From Micromonospora halotolerans (GTDB taxonomy: Bacteria; Actinomycetota; Actinomycetes; Mycobacteriales; Micromonosporaceae), in contig NZ_CP134876.1 in assembly GCF_032108445.1 (NCBI RefSeq), positions 992,001 through 1,056,000 on the forward strand: a stretch of 64,000 nt of DNA, read 5' to 3'. A program made the translations under genes and the position numbers. Below the pieces are notes generated by a model. That model made no database searches. It was not told the origin of the DNA and saw only the letters and a program-made list of their open reading frames with translations. Positions 8,462-17,196 of this stretch are shown here, piece by piece. Every line of letters starts with the position of its first letter. Within the stretch, counting starts at the first letter, position 1.

Positions 8462-9082
8462 TCAGTACGCCAGCGCGGCGCGCAGGTAGCGCAGGTCGGC
8501 CCGGCCGCTCCAGCGGTGCGCGGAGAGCCCGGCCACCCGCGCGCCGGCCACCGCCCGGTCCTCGTCGTCGACGAACAGCACCCGGGCCGGCGGCGTCGCC
8601 AGCGCCTCGCAGGCCGCCTGGAAGTATTCCTTCGCCGGCTTGTGCACCCCGATCACCGAGGAGTTGACCACGACGTCCAGCTCGTCGGTGAGGTCCAGCG
8701 CGGCCAGGTCGGCGTCGAGCACGTCGGTGGCGTTGGTGCCCAGCCCGACCCGCACGCCGGCCGCCCGGACCTCCCGGATGAACGCGAGCACCTCGGGGTC
8801 GACCTCGCCCCGGTAGCTCTGCCACGCGTCCACGGCGGCCCGGGCCCGCCCCGGGTCGCCGACCGAGGGGGTGAGGGCGTCGGCCACGCTGGTCATCCAC
8901 TCGGCGTGGCTGACCTTGCCGGTGAGCACCGGCTGGAGCAGCCCCCAGGACATGGCGATCTCGCCGAGGACGCCCTCGGTCAGCCCGTACTCCCGCTCGA
9001 CCCGGGCGGCGACCGCCGGGTCCCAGCGGCGCAGCACGCCGTCGAAATCCACCAGGAGCGCCGTGGCGCGTTCCCGACTCAC
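8462..9082 (-). CDS. HAD-family hydrolase
   Basis: A 206-residue haloacid-dehalogenase-type phosphatase. Motif I is LLVDFDGVLRRWD near the N-terminus (the nucleophile is the first Asp of DFDG). Motif II is the Thr in LGTNATDV, motif III the Lys in HKPAKEYF, and motif IV is VLFVDDEDRAV. The alpha-helical cap is of subclass I size. The start ATG overlaps the smc stop by 4 bases (ATGA), so it is translationally coupled to smc; HAD genes sit beside smc in related actinomycetes. Substrate unknown; a phosphosugar or nucleotide phosphatase is typical. Confidence 0.88.
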   Translation of the reverse strand: MSRERATALLVDFDGVLRRWDPAVAARVEREYGLTEGVLGEIAMSWGLLQPVLTGKVSHAEWMTSVADALTPSVGDPGRARAAVDAWQSYRGEVDPEVLAFIREVRAAGVRVGLGTNATDVLDADLAALDLTDELDVVVNSSVIGVHKPAKEYFQAACEALATPPARVLFVDDEDRAVAGARVAGLSAHRWSGRADLRYLRAALAY

Positions 9083-12000
9083 TCGCTGTTCCCCTGCCCC
9101 TCGTCGTCGGCCCGGTTGAGCCGCTGGCTGATCACCTGGGTGACGCCGCTGCGCATGGTCACGCCGTAGAGCGCGTCGGCGATCTCCATGGTGCGCTTCT
9201 GGTGGGTGATCACGATGAGCTGGCTCTTCTCGCGGAGCTGGGCCAGCAGCGTGATCAGGCGGCCCAGGTTGACGTCGTCGAGGGCCGCCTCCACCTCGTC
9301 CATGATGTAGAACGGACTGGGCCGCGCGCGGAAGATCGCCACAAGCATGGCCACCGCGGTCAGCGAGCGCTCGCCGCCGGACAGCAGCGAGAGCCGCTTG
9401 ATCTTCTTGCCGGGCGGCCGGGCCTCGACCTCGACGCCGGTGGTGAGCAGATCCTCCGGGTCGGTGAGCACCAGCCGCCCCTCGCCACCCGGGAAGAGCA
9501 CGGTGAACACCTGCTCGAACTCCCGCGCCGTGTCCTCGAACGCGCTGGCGAAGACCTCCAGGATCCGGTCATCGACGTCCTTGACCACGGTGAGCAGGTC
9601 CCGGCGGGTGGCCTTCAGGTCCTCCAGCTGCTCGGAGAGGAACTTGAAGCGCTCCTCCAGCGCGGCGAACTCCTCCAGCGCCAGCGGGTTGACCTTGCCG
9701 AGCAGGGCCAGCTCCCGCTCCGCCTTGGCGGCCCGCTTCTCCTGCACCGGCCGCTCGTAGCGGACCGGCTCGGGCACCGGCGTGCCGTCCTTCTCCGCCG
9801 CCGCGAGGTCCGCGTCGGTGGGCGGGACGAGCTGGTCGGGGCCGTACTCGGCGACGAGGGTGGCCACGTCGAGGCCGAAGTCCTCGGCCGCCTTCGCCTC
9901 CAACTGCTCGATGCGCAGCCGCTGCTCGGCGCGGGCCACCTCGTCCCGGTGCACCTGGCTGGTGAGCCGCTCCAGCTCGGCGCCGAGCCGCTTGGCCGCG
10001 CCGCGTACCTCGGACAGCTCGGCCTCGCGGGCGGCGCGCTCGCGGGCCACCTCGTCGCGGTGCTCCTCGGCGCGGGCGATCGAGACGCTGAGCCGGGTGA
10101 GCGCCTCGCGGGCGCCGCCGACCACGGCCCGGGCGATCTCCGCGCCGCGGGTGCGGGCCGCGCGCCGGGCGGCCGCGCGCTCCCGCGCGGCCCGCTCGGC
10201 GGTCGCCTGCCGGGCCAGCGAGTCGGCCCGGCCGGCGATCGAGGAGACGCGCTCCTCGGCGGTACGCACGGCGAGCCGGACCTCCATCTCGTTCTGCCGG
10301 GCCTGCGGCACCATGGCGGCGAGCTGGTCACGTTCCTCGGTGGACGGTTCGGCGTCGAGCGGGGTGGCCTCGGCCAGCCGGAGCCGTTCCTCCAGCTCGG
10401 CGAGGGCCTGCAGGTCGCGCTCCCGGGCCGCCTCGGCGCGGGCCCGGGACTCGCCGAGCCGGTCGGTCTCCGCCTTGGCGGACCGGGCGGCCGCGCCCAG
10501 TTCGGCGAGGCGGCGGGCGGCGGCGTTGCGGTGGCTCTCCGCCTCCCGCTTGGCGGCGGCCGCGTGTTGCACGGCCTCCTTGGCGGTGGCCACCTCGGCT
10601 CGCGCCTCGACCAGTTGGTCGCGCAGCTCCGCGCTGGTCCGCTCGGCGGTGGCCCGGTTGGCCCGGGCCTCCTCGACGGCCGCCTGCACCTCGATGTAGC
10701 TGGGCGCCTTGGCCGACCCGCCGGCCGCCGCGTACGCCCCGACCACGTCGCCGTCGGGGGTGACCGCGCGCAGCTCCGGGTTGCCGGCGACCAGCTCGGC
10801 GGCCGCGGCCAGGTCGTCGACCAGCACCACGTCGCGCAGCGCCCGGTGCACCGCCGGGCGGATCTCGGCGGAGCACTCCACCAGGTCAGGGGCCCAGCGG
10901 GCACCGTCGGGCAGCTTCGGGCGCAGCGCGTCGGCGGAGCCCGCCATGCCGGGGCCGGCGGGGCTGCCGACCAGCAGGCCGGCCCGGCCGGCGTCGGAGA
11001 TCTTGAGCAGCCGCATCGCCTCGACGGCCTCGTCCACGCCGCTGACCGCGACCGCGTCGGCGAGCCCGCCGAGCGCGGCGGCGAGCGCCGCCTCGTTGCC
11101 CGGGGCCACGGTGAGCAGCCCGGCGAGGCTGCCGAGCAGGCCGGGCACCTGGTCGGCGCGGGCCAGCAGGGCACCGGCGCCGTCCTTGCGGCGCAGGCCG
11201 AGGGCGAGCGCCTCCTCACGGGCCTTCCAGGTCGCCGCGTCCTTCTCGGCGGCCCGCTCGGCGTCGGCGAGGCTGCGCACGGCGGCCTGGGCCTGCTCGT
11301 GCACGGCGACCGCCTCGGCGTGCCGGGCGTCCAGGTCGGCGTTGTCCCGGTCGGCCTCGGTGGACTGTTCGGCGACCGCGTCGACCTCACCCTGGGCCTT
11401 CTCGGCGCGGGTCAGGGCGTCGGTGTGCGCGGCGGCGAGCCGTTCGATCTCCTCGCCGGCGCTGGTGGTCCGGGCCCGGGCGGAGTTGACCTGGCCGGTC
11501 AGCCGGGCCAGCCCCTCGCGCCGGTCGGCGATGGCCTTGGCGGCGGCCACCAGTTCCCGCTCGGCGGCGGCGAGCTGCCGCTCCAACTCCTGCCGATGCT
11601 CGACCGCCTCGGCGAGCCGGATCTGGTCGTCGGTGAGCGCGGCCCGCAGCTCCTCCTCCTGCTCCCGGACCCGCCGGGACTCGGCCTCCAGCTGGTCCGG
11701 GTCGCGGCCGGGGCGCTCGTCGTCCCCGGTGGCGCTGAGGTGGCGCAGCCGTTCCCGGGCGAGCTGCTCGATCGAGCGGAACCGCTCCTGGAGCGCGGAG
11801 AGCTTGTACCAGGCGTCCTGGGCCGCGGCGAGCAGCGGCGCGTCCTCGGCCAGCGCCGCCTCCAGCTCGCCGAGGCGGCCCTGCACCTCACCGTGCTCGG
11901 CCTCGATCTGCTCGCGCCGCTCGCGCAGCGCGGTCTCGTCGGCGATCTCCCGGTCCAGTGTGGTGCGCAGGGTGTGCAGGTCGTCGGCGAGCAGCCGCAA

Positions 12001-12678
12001 CCGGGCGTCGCGCAGGTTGGCCTGGATGGCGGCGGCCCGGCGGGCCACCTCGGCCTGCCGGCCCAGCGGCTTGAGCTGGCGGCGCAGCTCGGCGGTGAGG
12101 TCGGTGAGCCGGTTGAGGTTGGTCTGCATCGCGTCGAGCTTCCGCAGCGCCTTCTCCTTGCGCTTGCGGTGCTTGAGGACGCCGGCCGCCTCCTCGATGA
12201 ACGCCCGCCGGTCCTCCGGCTTGGCGTGCAGCATGCCGTCGAGCCGGCCCTGCCCGACGATGATGTGCATCTCCCGGCCGATGCCGGAGTCCGAGAGCAG
12301 CTCCTGGATGTCCAGCAGCCGGCAGGAGTCGCCGTTGATCTCGTACTCGCTCTCGCCGGAGCGGAACATCCGGCGGGTGATGGAGACCTCGGTGTACTCG
12401 ATCGGCAGCGCGCCGTCGGTGTTGTCGATGGTGAGGGTGACCTCGGCCCGGCCCAGCGGCGCCCGCCCGGCCGTGCCGGCGAAGATGACGTCCTCCATCT
12501 TGCCGCCGCGCAGCGCCTTGGCGCCCTGCTCGCCGAGGACCCAGGCGATGGCGTCGACGACGTTGGACTTGCCGGAGCCGTTCGGGCCGACCACGCAGGT
12601 GATCCCGGGCTCCAGCTTCAGTGTCGTCGCGGAGGCGAAGGACTTGAAGCCCTTCACCGTCAGGCTCTTGAGATGCAC
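9079..12678 (-). CDS. smc: Chromosome segregation ATPase Smc
   Basis: A 1199-residue SMC protein that organises and segregates the chromosome with the ScpA/ScpB kleisin complex. The N-terminal head has Walker A GPNGSGKSNV (31-40) and the Q-loop segment VLGEQGAKALRGGKMEDVIF. Two long Arg/Glu/Ala-rich coiled coils flank a hinge in the middle of the protein (about residues 490-650, around VPGLLGSLAGLL and VVGAYAAAGGSAKAP). The C-terminal head has signature LSLLSGGERSLTAVAML and Walker B FYIMDEVEAALDD. The ATG at 12678 has AGAAGG upstream. The HAD gene is coupled downstream. The 304-base upstream gap holds a palindrome and a terminator. Confidence 0.98.
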   Translation of the reverse strand: MHLKSLTVKGFKSFASATTLKLEPGITCVVGPNGSGKSNVVDAIAWVLGEQGAKALRGGKMEDVIFAGTAGRAPLGRAEVTLTIDNTDGALPIEYTEVSITRRMFRSGESEYEINGDSCRLLDIQELLSDSGIGREMHIIVGQGRLDGMLHAKPEDRRAFIEEAAGVLKHRKRKEKALRKLDAMQTNLNRLTDLTAELRRQLKPLGRQAEVARRAAAIQANLRDARLRLLADDLHTLRTTLDREIADETALRERREQIEAEHGEVQGRLGELEAALAEDAPLLAAAQDAWYKLSALQERFRSIEQLARERLRHLSATGDDERPGRDPDQLEAESRRVREQEEELRAALTDDQIRLAEAVEHRQELERQLAAAERELVAAAKAIADRREGLARLTGQVNSARARTTSAGEEIERLAAAHTDALTRAEKAQGEVDAVAEQSTEADRDNADLDARHAEAVAVHEQAQAAVRSLADAERAAEKDAATWKAREEALALGLRRKDGAGALLARADQVPGLLGSLAGLLTVAPGNEAALAAALGGLADAVAVSGVDEAVEAMRLLKISDAGRAGLLVGSPAGPGMAGSADALRPKLPDGARWAPDLVECSAEIRPAVHRALRDVVLVDDLAAAAELVAGNPELRAVTPDGDVVGAYAAAGGSAKAPSYIEVQAAVEEARANRATAERTSAELRDQLVEARAEVATAKEAVQHAAAAKREAESHRNAAARRLAELGAAARSAKAETDRLGESRARAEAARERDLQALAELEERLRLAEATPLDAEPSTEERDQLAAMVPQARQNEMEVRLAVRTAEERVSSIAGRADSLARQATAERAARERAAARRAARTRGAEIARAVVGGAREALTRLSVSIARAEEHRDEVARERAAREAELSEVRGAAKRLGAELERLTSQVHRDEVARAEQRLRIEQLEAKAAEDFGLDVATLVAEYGPDQLVPPTDADLAAAEKDGTPVPEPVRYERPVQEKRAAKAERELALLGKVNPLALEEFAALEERFKFLSEQLEDLKATRRDLLTVVKDVDDRILEVFASAFEDTAREFEQVFTVLFPGGEGRLVLTDPEDLLTTGVEVEARPPGKKIKRLSLLSGGERSLTAVAMLVAIFRARPSPFYIMDEVEAALDDVNLGRLITLLAQLREKSQLIVITHQKRTMEIADALYGVTMRSGVTQVISQRLNRADDEGQGNSE

Positions 12679-12844
12679 CTTCTCGATCCTCGTCCGGTGG
12701 CCGCCGTACCGTCGCCGGCTGCGCGGACCTGGCGAACCCGCAGACTAACCCGCGGCCGGGGAGAGCCTGGTACGCGACCCACCCGGTGCCGGAGGTGTCC
12801 GCTTTCCGGCGGTGTGGCGTACGCCACGGAAAAGTGCAAGATCA

Positions 12845-12863
12845 GAATTGCGGGGCGCAATTC
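12845..12863. repeat. Perfect 19-bp inverted repeat upstream of smc
   Basis: GAATTGCG-GGG-CGCAATTC, two perfect 8-bp arms around 3 bases, in the most A/T-rich part of the smc upstream region, 167-185 bases before the smc start. It could be an operator or a small hairpin in the smc leader. No matching regulator is recognised. Confidence 0.6.
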
Positions 12864-12905
12864 CGGTGGCGGCCCGCAAGATCGCGAAATGGGGTCCCCG
12901 GAAAC

Positions 12906-12950
12906 AAAAAGCTGCGCGCCGGCACTGGGGTGTCGGCGCGCGTTTTCTTT
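12906..12950. terminator. Bidirectional intrinsic terminator
   Basis: The stem GCGCGCCGGCAC / GTGTCGGCGCGC (12914-12925 and 12930-12941) has one G-T pair and a TGGG loop. It is followed on the plus strand by GTTTTCTTT and on the minus strand by AGCTTTTTG. It lies 33 bases after the stop of the small coiled-coil gene and isolates smc from it. Confidence 0.85.
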
Positions 12951-12982
12951 GTGGTGCGATTCAGTTTTCCGACGACCGGAGA

Positions 12983-13177
12983 TCAGGTCAGCGCGGGCTC
13001 GGCCAGTCGGAGGAGGTCGTCTGCCTCCGCCGCTGCCGCCGCAAGCCGATCGTTGTCGGCGCGCAGACGCGTGATCTCGAACTCCAGTGCCTGAACCCTG
13101 GCACGCAGTCGGGTGACCTCGTCGAGCAGACGCCGGTCGGGCGCTGCACCTACGTGGCCGTAGAGGGCCTTCGCCAT
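12983..13177 (-). CDS. Small coiled-coil protein, conserved in actinomycetes
   Basis: A 64-residue protein from ATG 13177 with AAGGAG 6 bases upstream; in-frame start codons further upstream lack support. It begins MAKALYGHVGAAPDRRLL and continues as one heptad-like helix (LLDEVTRLRARVQALE, then LRADNDRLAAAAAEADDLL) ending in RLAEPALT. The pattern of leucines and charged residues indicates a short parallel coiled coil. The MAKALYGHVG start is one I associate with a conserved actinobacterial family of unknown function (recall, not searched). It is a single-gene unit with its own terminator. Confidence 0.75.
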   Translation of the reverse strand: MAKALYGHVGAAPDRRLLDEVTRLRARVQALEFEITRLRADNDRLAAAAAEADDLLRLAEPALT

Positions 13178-13550
13178 GCTGACTCCTTGATATGCGCTGC
13201 CGGAAAGGCCGGCCAACGCGCGCCCATGATGTTCGCGGCTGCCATCCCCGCGAAATCCGGGCATGGCTGGGCGCGACTGGCGACACCTATATATTGAGCC
13301 GAACCCCCCTCCTTCGTCAAGTTCCCGCAGGCCGTAGATCATCTCCACGTCCACCGGTCCACTTGTCGGGGGGTTGCCACAAGGCGCGGACACGCTCTGT
13401 CCGGACGCCTTTACTGTACGCCCGGGAATGTGTGAACGCCTCACCCTTGCCGTCCGGTTCCCCTTAACTCTTTCTTAGCCACGTTGCCGCAGCTCGCGGC
13501 CCGCCCGTAGCGTCACTGCGGCCCGCAACCGACCCGTGGAGGGGACAGGC
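13178..13550. other. Intergenic region between divergent small gene and CAP gene
   Basis: 373 bases without a gene. It holds an A/T-rich block (TATATATT at 13288-13295) with TTGACG on the minus strand at 13320-13315, 19-21 bases beyond it, a possible but poorly spaced promoter for the small coiled-coil gene. It also holds a 17-bp dyad CGGACA-CGCTC-TGTCCG at 13387-13403. A pyrimidine-rich stretch (13450-13480) precedes the CAP gene. No RNA gene was recognised. Confidence 0.4.
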
Positions 13551-14831
13551 GTGTACCGCTGGACCGACCCGATCGACCCGGACGGCGTCTCCCGACGCCC
13601 CGAGCCACCGACCGACGAAGGGCCGGCCTGGCTCACCGACCGGCCCGAACCGCGGTCGTCCTACCTCTTCGGGGACGAGCCGGGGCAGCCCGGCCCGACC
13701 CGGTCCGAGACGCCGACCGGCGCCTGGCCGGCCGACACCCCGGCCACACCGTGGCGGGACGACCACACTCCCGAGCGCACCGGCCACCTCCCCGCGGCCG
13801 GCGCCGGGGCGCACGGGTGGGCCGACGCCGGGCGGTACGCCGACGACTCGACCGGGTACCCCCCGGCCGCCGAGTCCCCGGCGTACGGCCCGGCGGCCCA
13901 CCCGGGCGCCCCGATGTCCCCCTACGAGCCGGCACCCGGCTGGCACCCCGAGCAGCGGCCCGCCGCCGCCTGGCAGCCGGCCGCCGACGAGCGGCCCACC
14001 GCCGCGTGGCAGCCCACCGCCGCGTGGCAGCCCGCCGCCGCCTGGCAGCCGGCCACCGACGCCGCGGACGAGGACACCGGCCGGCACCGGCGGCGCCGCC
14101 GCCTGCCGCGTCCCCTCCTGATCGGTGGGGCCGCCGCCGCGGCGACCCTCGTGGTGAGCCTCGGCGTGGGCGCCCTGGTGCTGCCCGGCGGCGACCAGCC
14201 GACCGAGCGGACCGCTGCCGACGCCCCGGTGGCCGCCGCCCCGCTCGCCTCCGAGGGCACCGAGGCGGCCCCGGGCGACGCGCTCGCGCCGGAGTCGACC
14301 AGCCCGAGCGCCGCGCCGACCAGCGCCCGGCCGACCCCGACGAAGAAGGCGACCCCGAAGCCGAGCCGGACCACCGCCCCGTCCCGGCAGCTGTCGCGCA
14401 GCCCCGCACCGCGCACCACGGGCGCCACGACGGCCTCGGCCAAGGGGCTCAGCGCCGAGCTGCGGGAGGTCGTCGACCTGGTCAACCAGGAGCGGGCCAA
14501 GGCCGGCTGCAAGGCGCTGACCGTCGACGACAAGCTGACGCTCGCCGCCCAGCGGCACAGCCAGGACCAGGCCGACCACAAGACCATGTCGCACGACGGG
14601 AGCGACGGCAGCGACGTGGGCGACCGGCTCGACCGGGTCGGCTACGCCTGGCGGTCGTACGGCGAGAACGTCGCCTGGAACCAGCAGAGCCCCGCCGCGG
14701 TGATGGACGCCTGGATGAACTCCCCGGGGCACCGGGCCAACATCCTGAACTGCTCGTTCACCGAGATCGGCGTGGGCGTGGCGCGGAGCAACGGGCCGTA
14801 CTGGACGCAGGACTTCGGTACCCCGCGCTGA
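13551..14831 (+). CDS. Membrane-anchored CAP (SCP/PR-1) domain protein
   Basis: A 426-residue protein starting at GTG 13551 behind GGAGGGG. Residues ~1-185 are a Pro/Ala/Asp-rich, low-complexity cytoplasmic region with several AWQP repeats (~139-167). A TM helix follows a basic RHRRRRR stretch (~188-211), then a Ser/Thr/Pro linker with KKATPKP, and finally an extracellular CAP domain in the last ~125 residues. CAP marks are LVNQERAKAGCKALTVD, HSQDQADHKTMSHDG, YGENVAWNQQ, MNSPGHRANIL and IGVGVARSNGPYW. The conserved His and Glu of the CAP cavity are present. Bacterial CAP proteins are of unclear function, with spore-coat or envelope roles in some Firmicutes. The cytoplasmic repeat region is the unusual part. 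Confidence 0.88.
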   Translation: MYRWTDPIDPDGVSRRPEPPTDEGPAWLTDRPEPRSSYLFGDEPGQPGPTRSETPTGAWPADTPATPWRDDHTPERTGHLPAAGAGAHGWADAGRYADDSTGYPPAAESPAYGPAAHPGAPMSPYEPAPGWHPEQRPAAAWQPAADERPTAAWQPTAAWQPAAAWQPATDAADEDTGRHRRRRRLPRPLLIGGAAAAATLVVSLGVGALVLPGGDQPTERTAADAPVAAAPLASEGTEAAPGDALAPESTSPSAAPTSARPTPTKKATPKPSRTTAPSRQLSRSPAPRTTGATTASAKGLSAELREVVDLVNQERAKAGCKALTVDDKLTLAAQRHSQDQADHKTMSHDGSDGSDVGDRLDRVGYAWRSYGENVAWNQQSPAAVMDAWMNSPGHRANILNCSFTEIGVGVARSNGPYWTQDFGTPR

Positions 14832-14899
14832 CCGGCGCGTCGTGACCGGGCCCGCGCTCGTTGACCGGGTGAGGTACGCCGGGGACGCCTGAGCCGTGC

Positions 14900-14927
14900 C
14901 GGCCCCGCGGCCGGCGCACCGGGGCCG
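14900..14927 (+). terminator. Possible terminator after the CAP gene
   Basis: CGGCCCCG (14900-14907) and CGGGGCCG (14920-14927) form an 8-bp stem with a 12-base loop 69 bases past the CAP stop. There is no T-run. Confidence 0.35.
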
Positions 14928-14979
14928 CCGGAGACGTACCGGCAGGGGCGGGGTGCCGCCCGCGACCCGGGAGCTGTCG

Positions 14980-15846
14980 ATGCGGATCCGGCCGGCGTGG
15001 GCCGTGTCGCCCCGGCCGGTCCGCGTCCGCCGACGTGGGCCGCGCCGGGGCTTCGCGGTGGTGCTGACGGTGCTGCTGCTCGCCCCGGCGGCGGCCTGCC
15101 GGGAGCCGCTCGTCCCGCCCGGTGCGCCCACCCCGTGGCCGACCGCGCAGGCCCGGCAGTGGCAGTGGCAGTGGCAGCTCACCGGTCCGGTGGACGTCAC
15201 CGTCGAGGCCGACGTCTTCCTGCTCGACCCGGTGCGCACCACCGCCGCCGAGACGGGTGCGCTGCGCGCCCGCCACCGCCGCCTGGTGTGCCAGGTCCGG
15301 GTCGGCACCTACGTGACCGGTGACCCGGACGCCAGCCGCTTCCCGGCGGCGGTACGCGGGGCGGCGGTACCGGGCCGGCCGGACAGCCGGTGGCTGGACG
15401 TCCGCCGGTGGGACTCGCTGGAACCGGTGCTGGCCGACCGGTTCCGGCTCTGCCGGGGCAAGGGCTTCGGCGCGGTGGCGCTCGACGACGCCGACGGCTA
15501 CCTGCACCGCCCCGGCTTCCCGCTCACCTTCGACGACCAGCTGGTGTTCAACCGCCGTGTCGCCGCACTGGCCCGACGGCTGGACCTCTCCCCCGGGCTG
15601 GTCGACGACCTGCCGCAGGTGGCGGCGCTCGCCCCCGACTTCGACTTCGCGGTCAACCAGGAGTGCGTCCGCCGGGGCGGGTGCGACAAGCTGCTCCCGT
15701 TCGTCGACGCGGACAAGCCGGTCTTCCACGTCGAGTACACCGGCGACCCGGCCGAGTTCTGCGTCACCACGGTCGGCTACGGCTTCGCCTCGATCCTCAA
15801 GGACCGCACCCTCGACGCGTGGCGCGAACCCTGCGCGCTGCCCTGA
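14980..15846 (+). CDS. GH114-type endo alpha-1,4-polygalactosaminidase-like lipoprotein
   Basis: 288 residues from ATG 14980 (GGGAG upstream); an earlier in-frame ATG at 14896 overlaps the terminator hairpin and lacks a ribosome site. After a basic N-terminus comes a hydrophobic run VVLTVLLLAPAAAC, a probable lipobox, so this is likely a surface lipoprotein. The catalytic domain follows the GH114/TIM-barrel pattern: WQWQLTGPVDVTVEADVFLLD, VCQVRVGTYVTGD, WLDVRRWDSLEPVLADR, CRGKGFGAVALDDADGY and FAVNQECVRRGGC. Members cut galactosamine-rich polysaccharides. A hexanucleotide repeat (TGGCAG, 3-4 copies) encodes the QWQWQW stretch just before the domain. The substrate here is inferred only from family. 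Confidence 0.82.
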   Translation: MRIRPAWAVSPRPVRVRRRGPRRGFAVVLTVLLLAPAAACREPLVPPGAPTPWPTAQARQWQWQWQLTGPVDVTVEADVFLLDPVRTTAAETGALRARHRRLVCQVRVGTYVTGDPDASRFPAAVRGAAVPGRPDSRWLDVRRWDSLEPVLADRFRLCRGKGFGAVALDDADGYLHRPGFPLTFDDQLVFNRRVAALARRLDLSPGLVDDLPQVAALAPDFDFAVNQECVRRGGCDKLLPFVDADKPVFHVEYTGDPAEFCVTTVGYGFASILKDRTLDAWREPCALP

Positions 15847-15892
15847 GCCGGCGTCGCACGATCCCGGAGCGGGCGGTACGCCCCCGGCGCAG

Positions 15893-16435
15893 CTATGCCG
15901 CCGCGTCCGGCTTCCAGTCCCGGGCGAGGAGCCCGAGCAGCACCTCGTCGAGGAACTCGCCCAGCACCCAGGCGGCGCAGCGCAGGACGCCCTCGCGGAC
16001 GAAGCCGTTGCGCTCGGCGGAGCGCAGCATCGCGGTGTTGTCCGCCAGCGTCTCGATCTGCAGCCGCTGGAGGCCGCGCACGACGAATCCGTAATGGCAC
16101 AGCACCGCGACCACGTCCGTGCCGTAGCCCTTCCCGCGCGCGGACGGGAGCAGTCCGAGGCCGATGTGCGCCGACCGGTTGTGGGTGTCGATGCCCCACA
16201 GGGTGGCGGTGCCGACCAGCGTGCCGCCGGCCAGCTCCACCACGGAGAACGGGACGTGCCCCTGCGCCGTGTCGTCCACCACGAGCCGCGGGTCCTTCGA
16301 GCCGGGGGTGATCGGTCGCCACGGCCCACCCTCGGACCGCGAAGCGTTGACCACGTCGTCGTAGAGCTCGGCGCGCAGGGTCGGGATGTCGTCCTCGTGC
16401 CGGGCCCTGAGCCCGACCTTGTTGCCCCTCAGCAT
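15893..16435 (-). CDS. GNAT-family N-acetyltransferase
   Basis: A 180-residue acetyltransferase of the RimJ/RimL-like group: an N-terminal strand GLRARHEDDIPTLRAELYD, a core PFSVVELAGGTLVGTATLW, then the acetyl-CoA loop GLLPSARGKGYGTDVV and the last conserved stretch VRGLQRLQIETLADNTAM. The R/Q-x-x-G-x-G/A signature is ARGKGYG. The start ATG has AGGAA upstream. It is convergent with the GH114 gene. Substrate cannot be predicted; relatives acetylate ribosomal protein N-termini or small amines. Confidence 0.9.
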   Translation of the reverse strand: MLRGNKVGLRARHEDDIPTLRAELYDDVVNASRSEGGPWRPITPGSKDPRLVVDDTAQGHVPFSVVELAGGTLVGTATLWGIDTHNRSAHIGLGLLPSARGKGYGTDVVAVLCHYGFVVRGLQRLQIETLADNTAMLRSAERNGFVREGVLRCAAWVLGEFLDEVLLGLLARDWKPDAAA

Positions 16436-16537
16436 GCGAGGTTCCTACCCGACCGGATCGGCCCTCGGCAAACCGGTGAGACGCCGGAGCGCCGGCCCGA
16501 TCGGACCGGTGGGCGAGGACGACAGCGTCGCCGCCGC

Positions 16538-17182
16538 TCAGCCGCCGACGTGGCGGAGCACGGCCAGGACCCGGCGGTTGTCGCTGTCCGAGGACGGTAG
16601 ACCGAGTTTCGCGAAGATGTTCGCCACGTGCTTCTCCACGACTCCGGGCGTGATGACGAGAGCCGCCGCGATCCCGGCGTTGGATCGTCCCTCGGCCATC
16701 AGCGCGAGCACCTCGCGCTCCCGCGGGGTCAGCGACGCCACCCCGGCCGTGTCCTGCCCGGCCCGCATCAGGTGGCCGACCACCTCCGGATCGAGCGCGG
16801 TGCCACCGGATGCCACCCGGGTCAGCGCGTCCACGAAATCGGCGACGTCGGCGACGCGGTCCTTGAGCAGGTATCCGACGCCGCTCGGCCGATCGGCGAG
16901 CAGGCGGGTCGCGTAGCGGGTCTCCACGTACTGCGAGAACACCAGCACACCGACTCCGGGATGGTCGCGCCGGATGTCGATCGCGGCGCGCAGCCCCTCG
17001 TCGGTGTGCGTCGGTGGCATCCGGATGTCGATGATGGCCACGTCCGGTACGGCGGCGGCGACCGCGGACCGCAACGCCTCCGCGTCGGCCACCGCCGCGC
17101 ACACCTCGAACCCGCGGTCGGTGAGCAGCCGGACCAGGCCTTCTCGCATCATCGCGGCATCCTCCGCGATCACCACCCGCAT
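16538..17182 (-). CDS. NarL/LuxR-type response regulator
   Basis: 214 residues from ATG 17182 with GGAGG 5 bases upstream. The receiver begins MRVVIAEDAAMMREGLVRLL. Phospho-acceptor Asp is at residue ~52 (AIIDIRMPP), and the conserved Lys is in GYLLKDRV. The C-terminal LuxR HTH is LTPREREVLALMAEGRSN, then KHVANIFAKLGL. It is the last gene of a four-gene operon after an ABC ATPase, an ABC permease and the partner sensor kinase, the arrangement of stress-sensing ABC/two-component modules. It probably activates the same operon (inference). Confidence 0.94.
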   Translation of the reverse strand: MRVVIAEDAAMMREGLVRLLTDRGFEVCAAVADAEALRSAVAAAVPDVAIIDIRMPPTHTDEGLRAAIDIRRDHPGVGVLVFSQYVETRYATRLLADRPSGVGYLLKDRVADVADFVDALTRVASGGTALDPEVVGHLMRAGQDTAGVASLTPREREVLALMAEGRSNAGIAAALVITPGVVEKHVANIFAKLGLPSSDSDNRRVLAVLRHVGG

Positions 17183-17196
17183 GTCGTCGCCTCCGT

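Noticed and set aside
9202..13074. A ~1290-codon open frame on the plus strand opposite smc
   Set aside because: A shadow of the high-GC smc coding sequence: low-complexity Gly/Arg/Leu/Ala, no ribosome site, no domain.
13464..15308. Long minus-strand frame opposite the CAP and GH114 genes
   Set aside because: Arg/Gly-rich antisense frame; the plus-strand genes have clear domains and ribosome sites.
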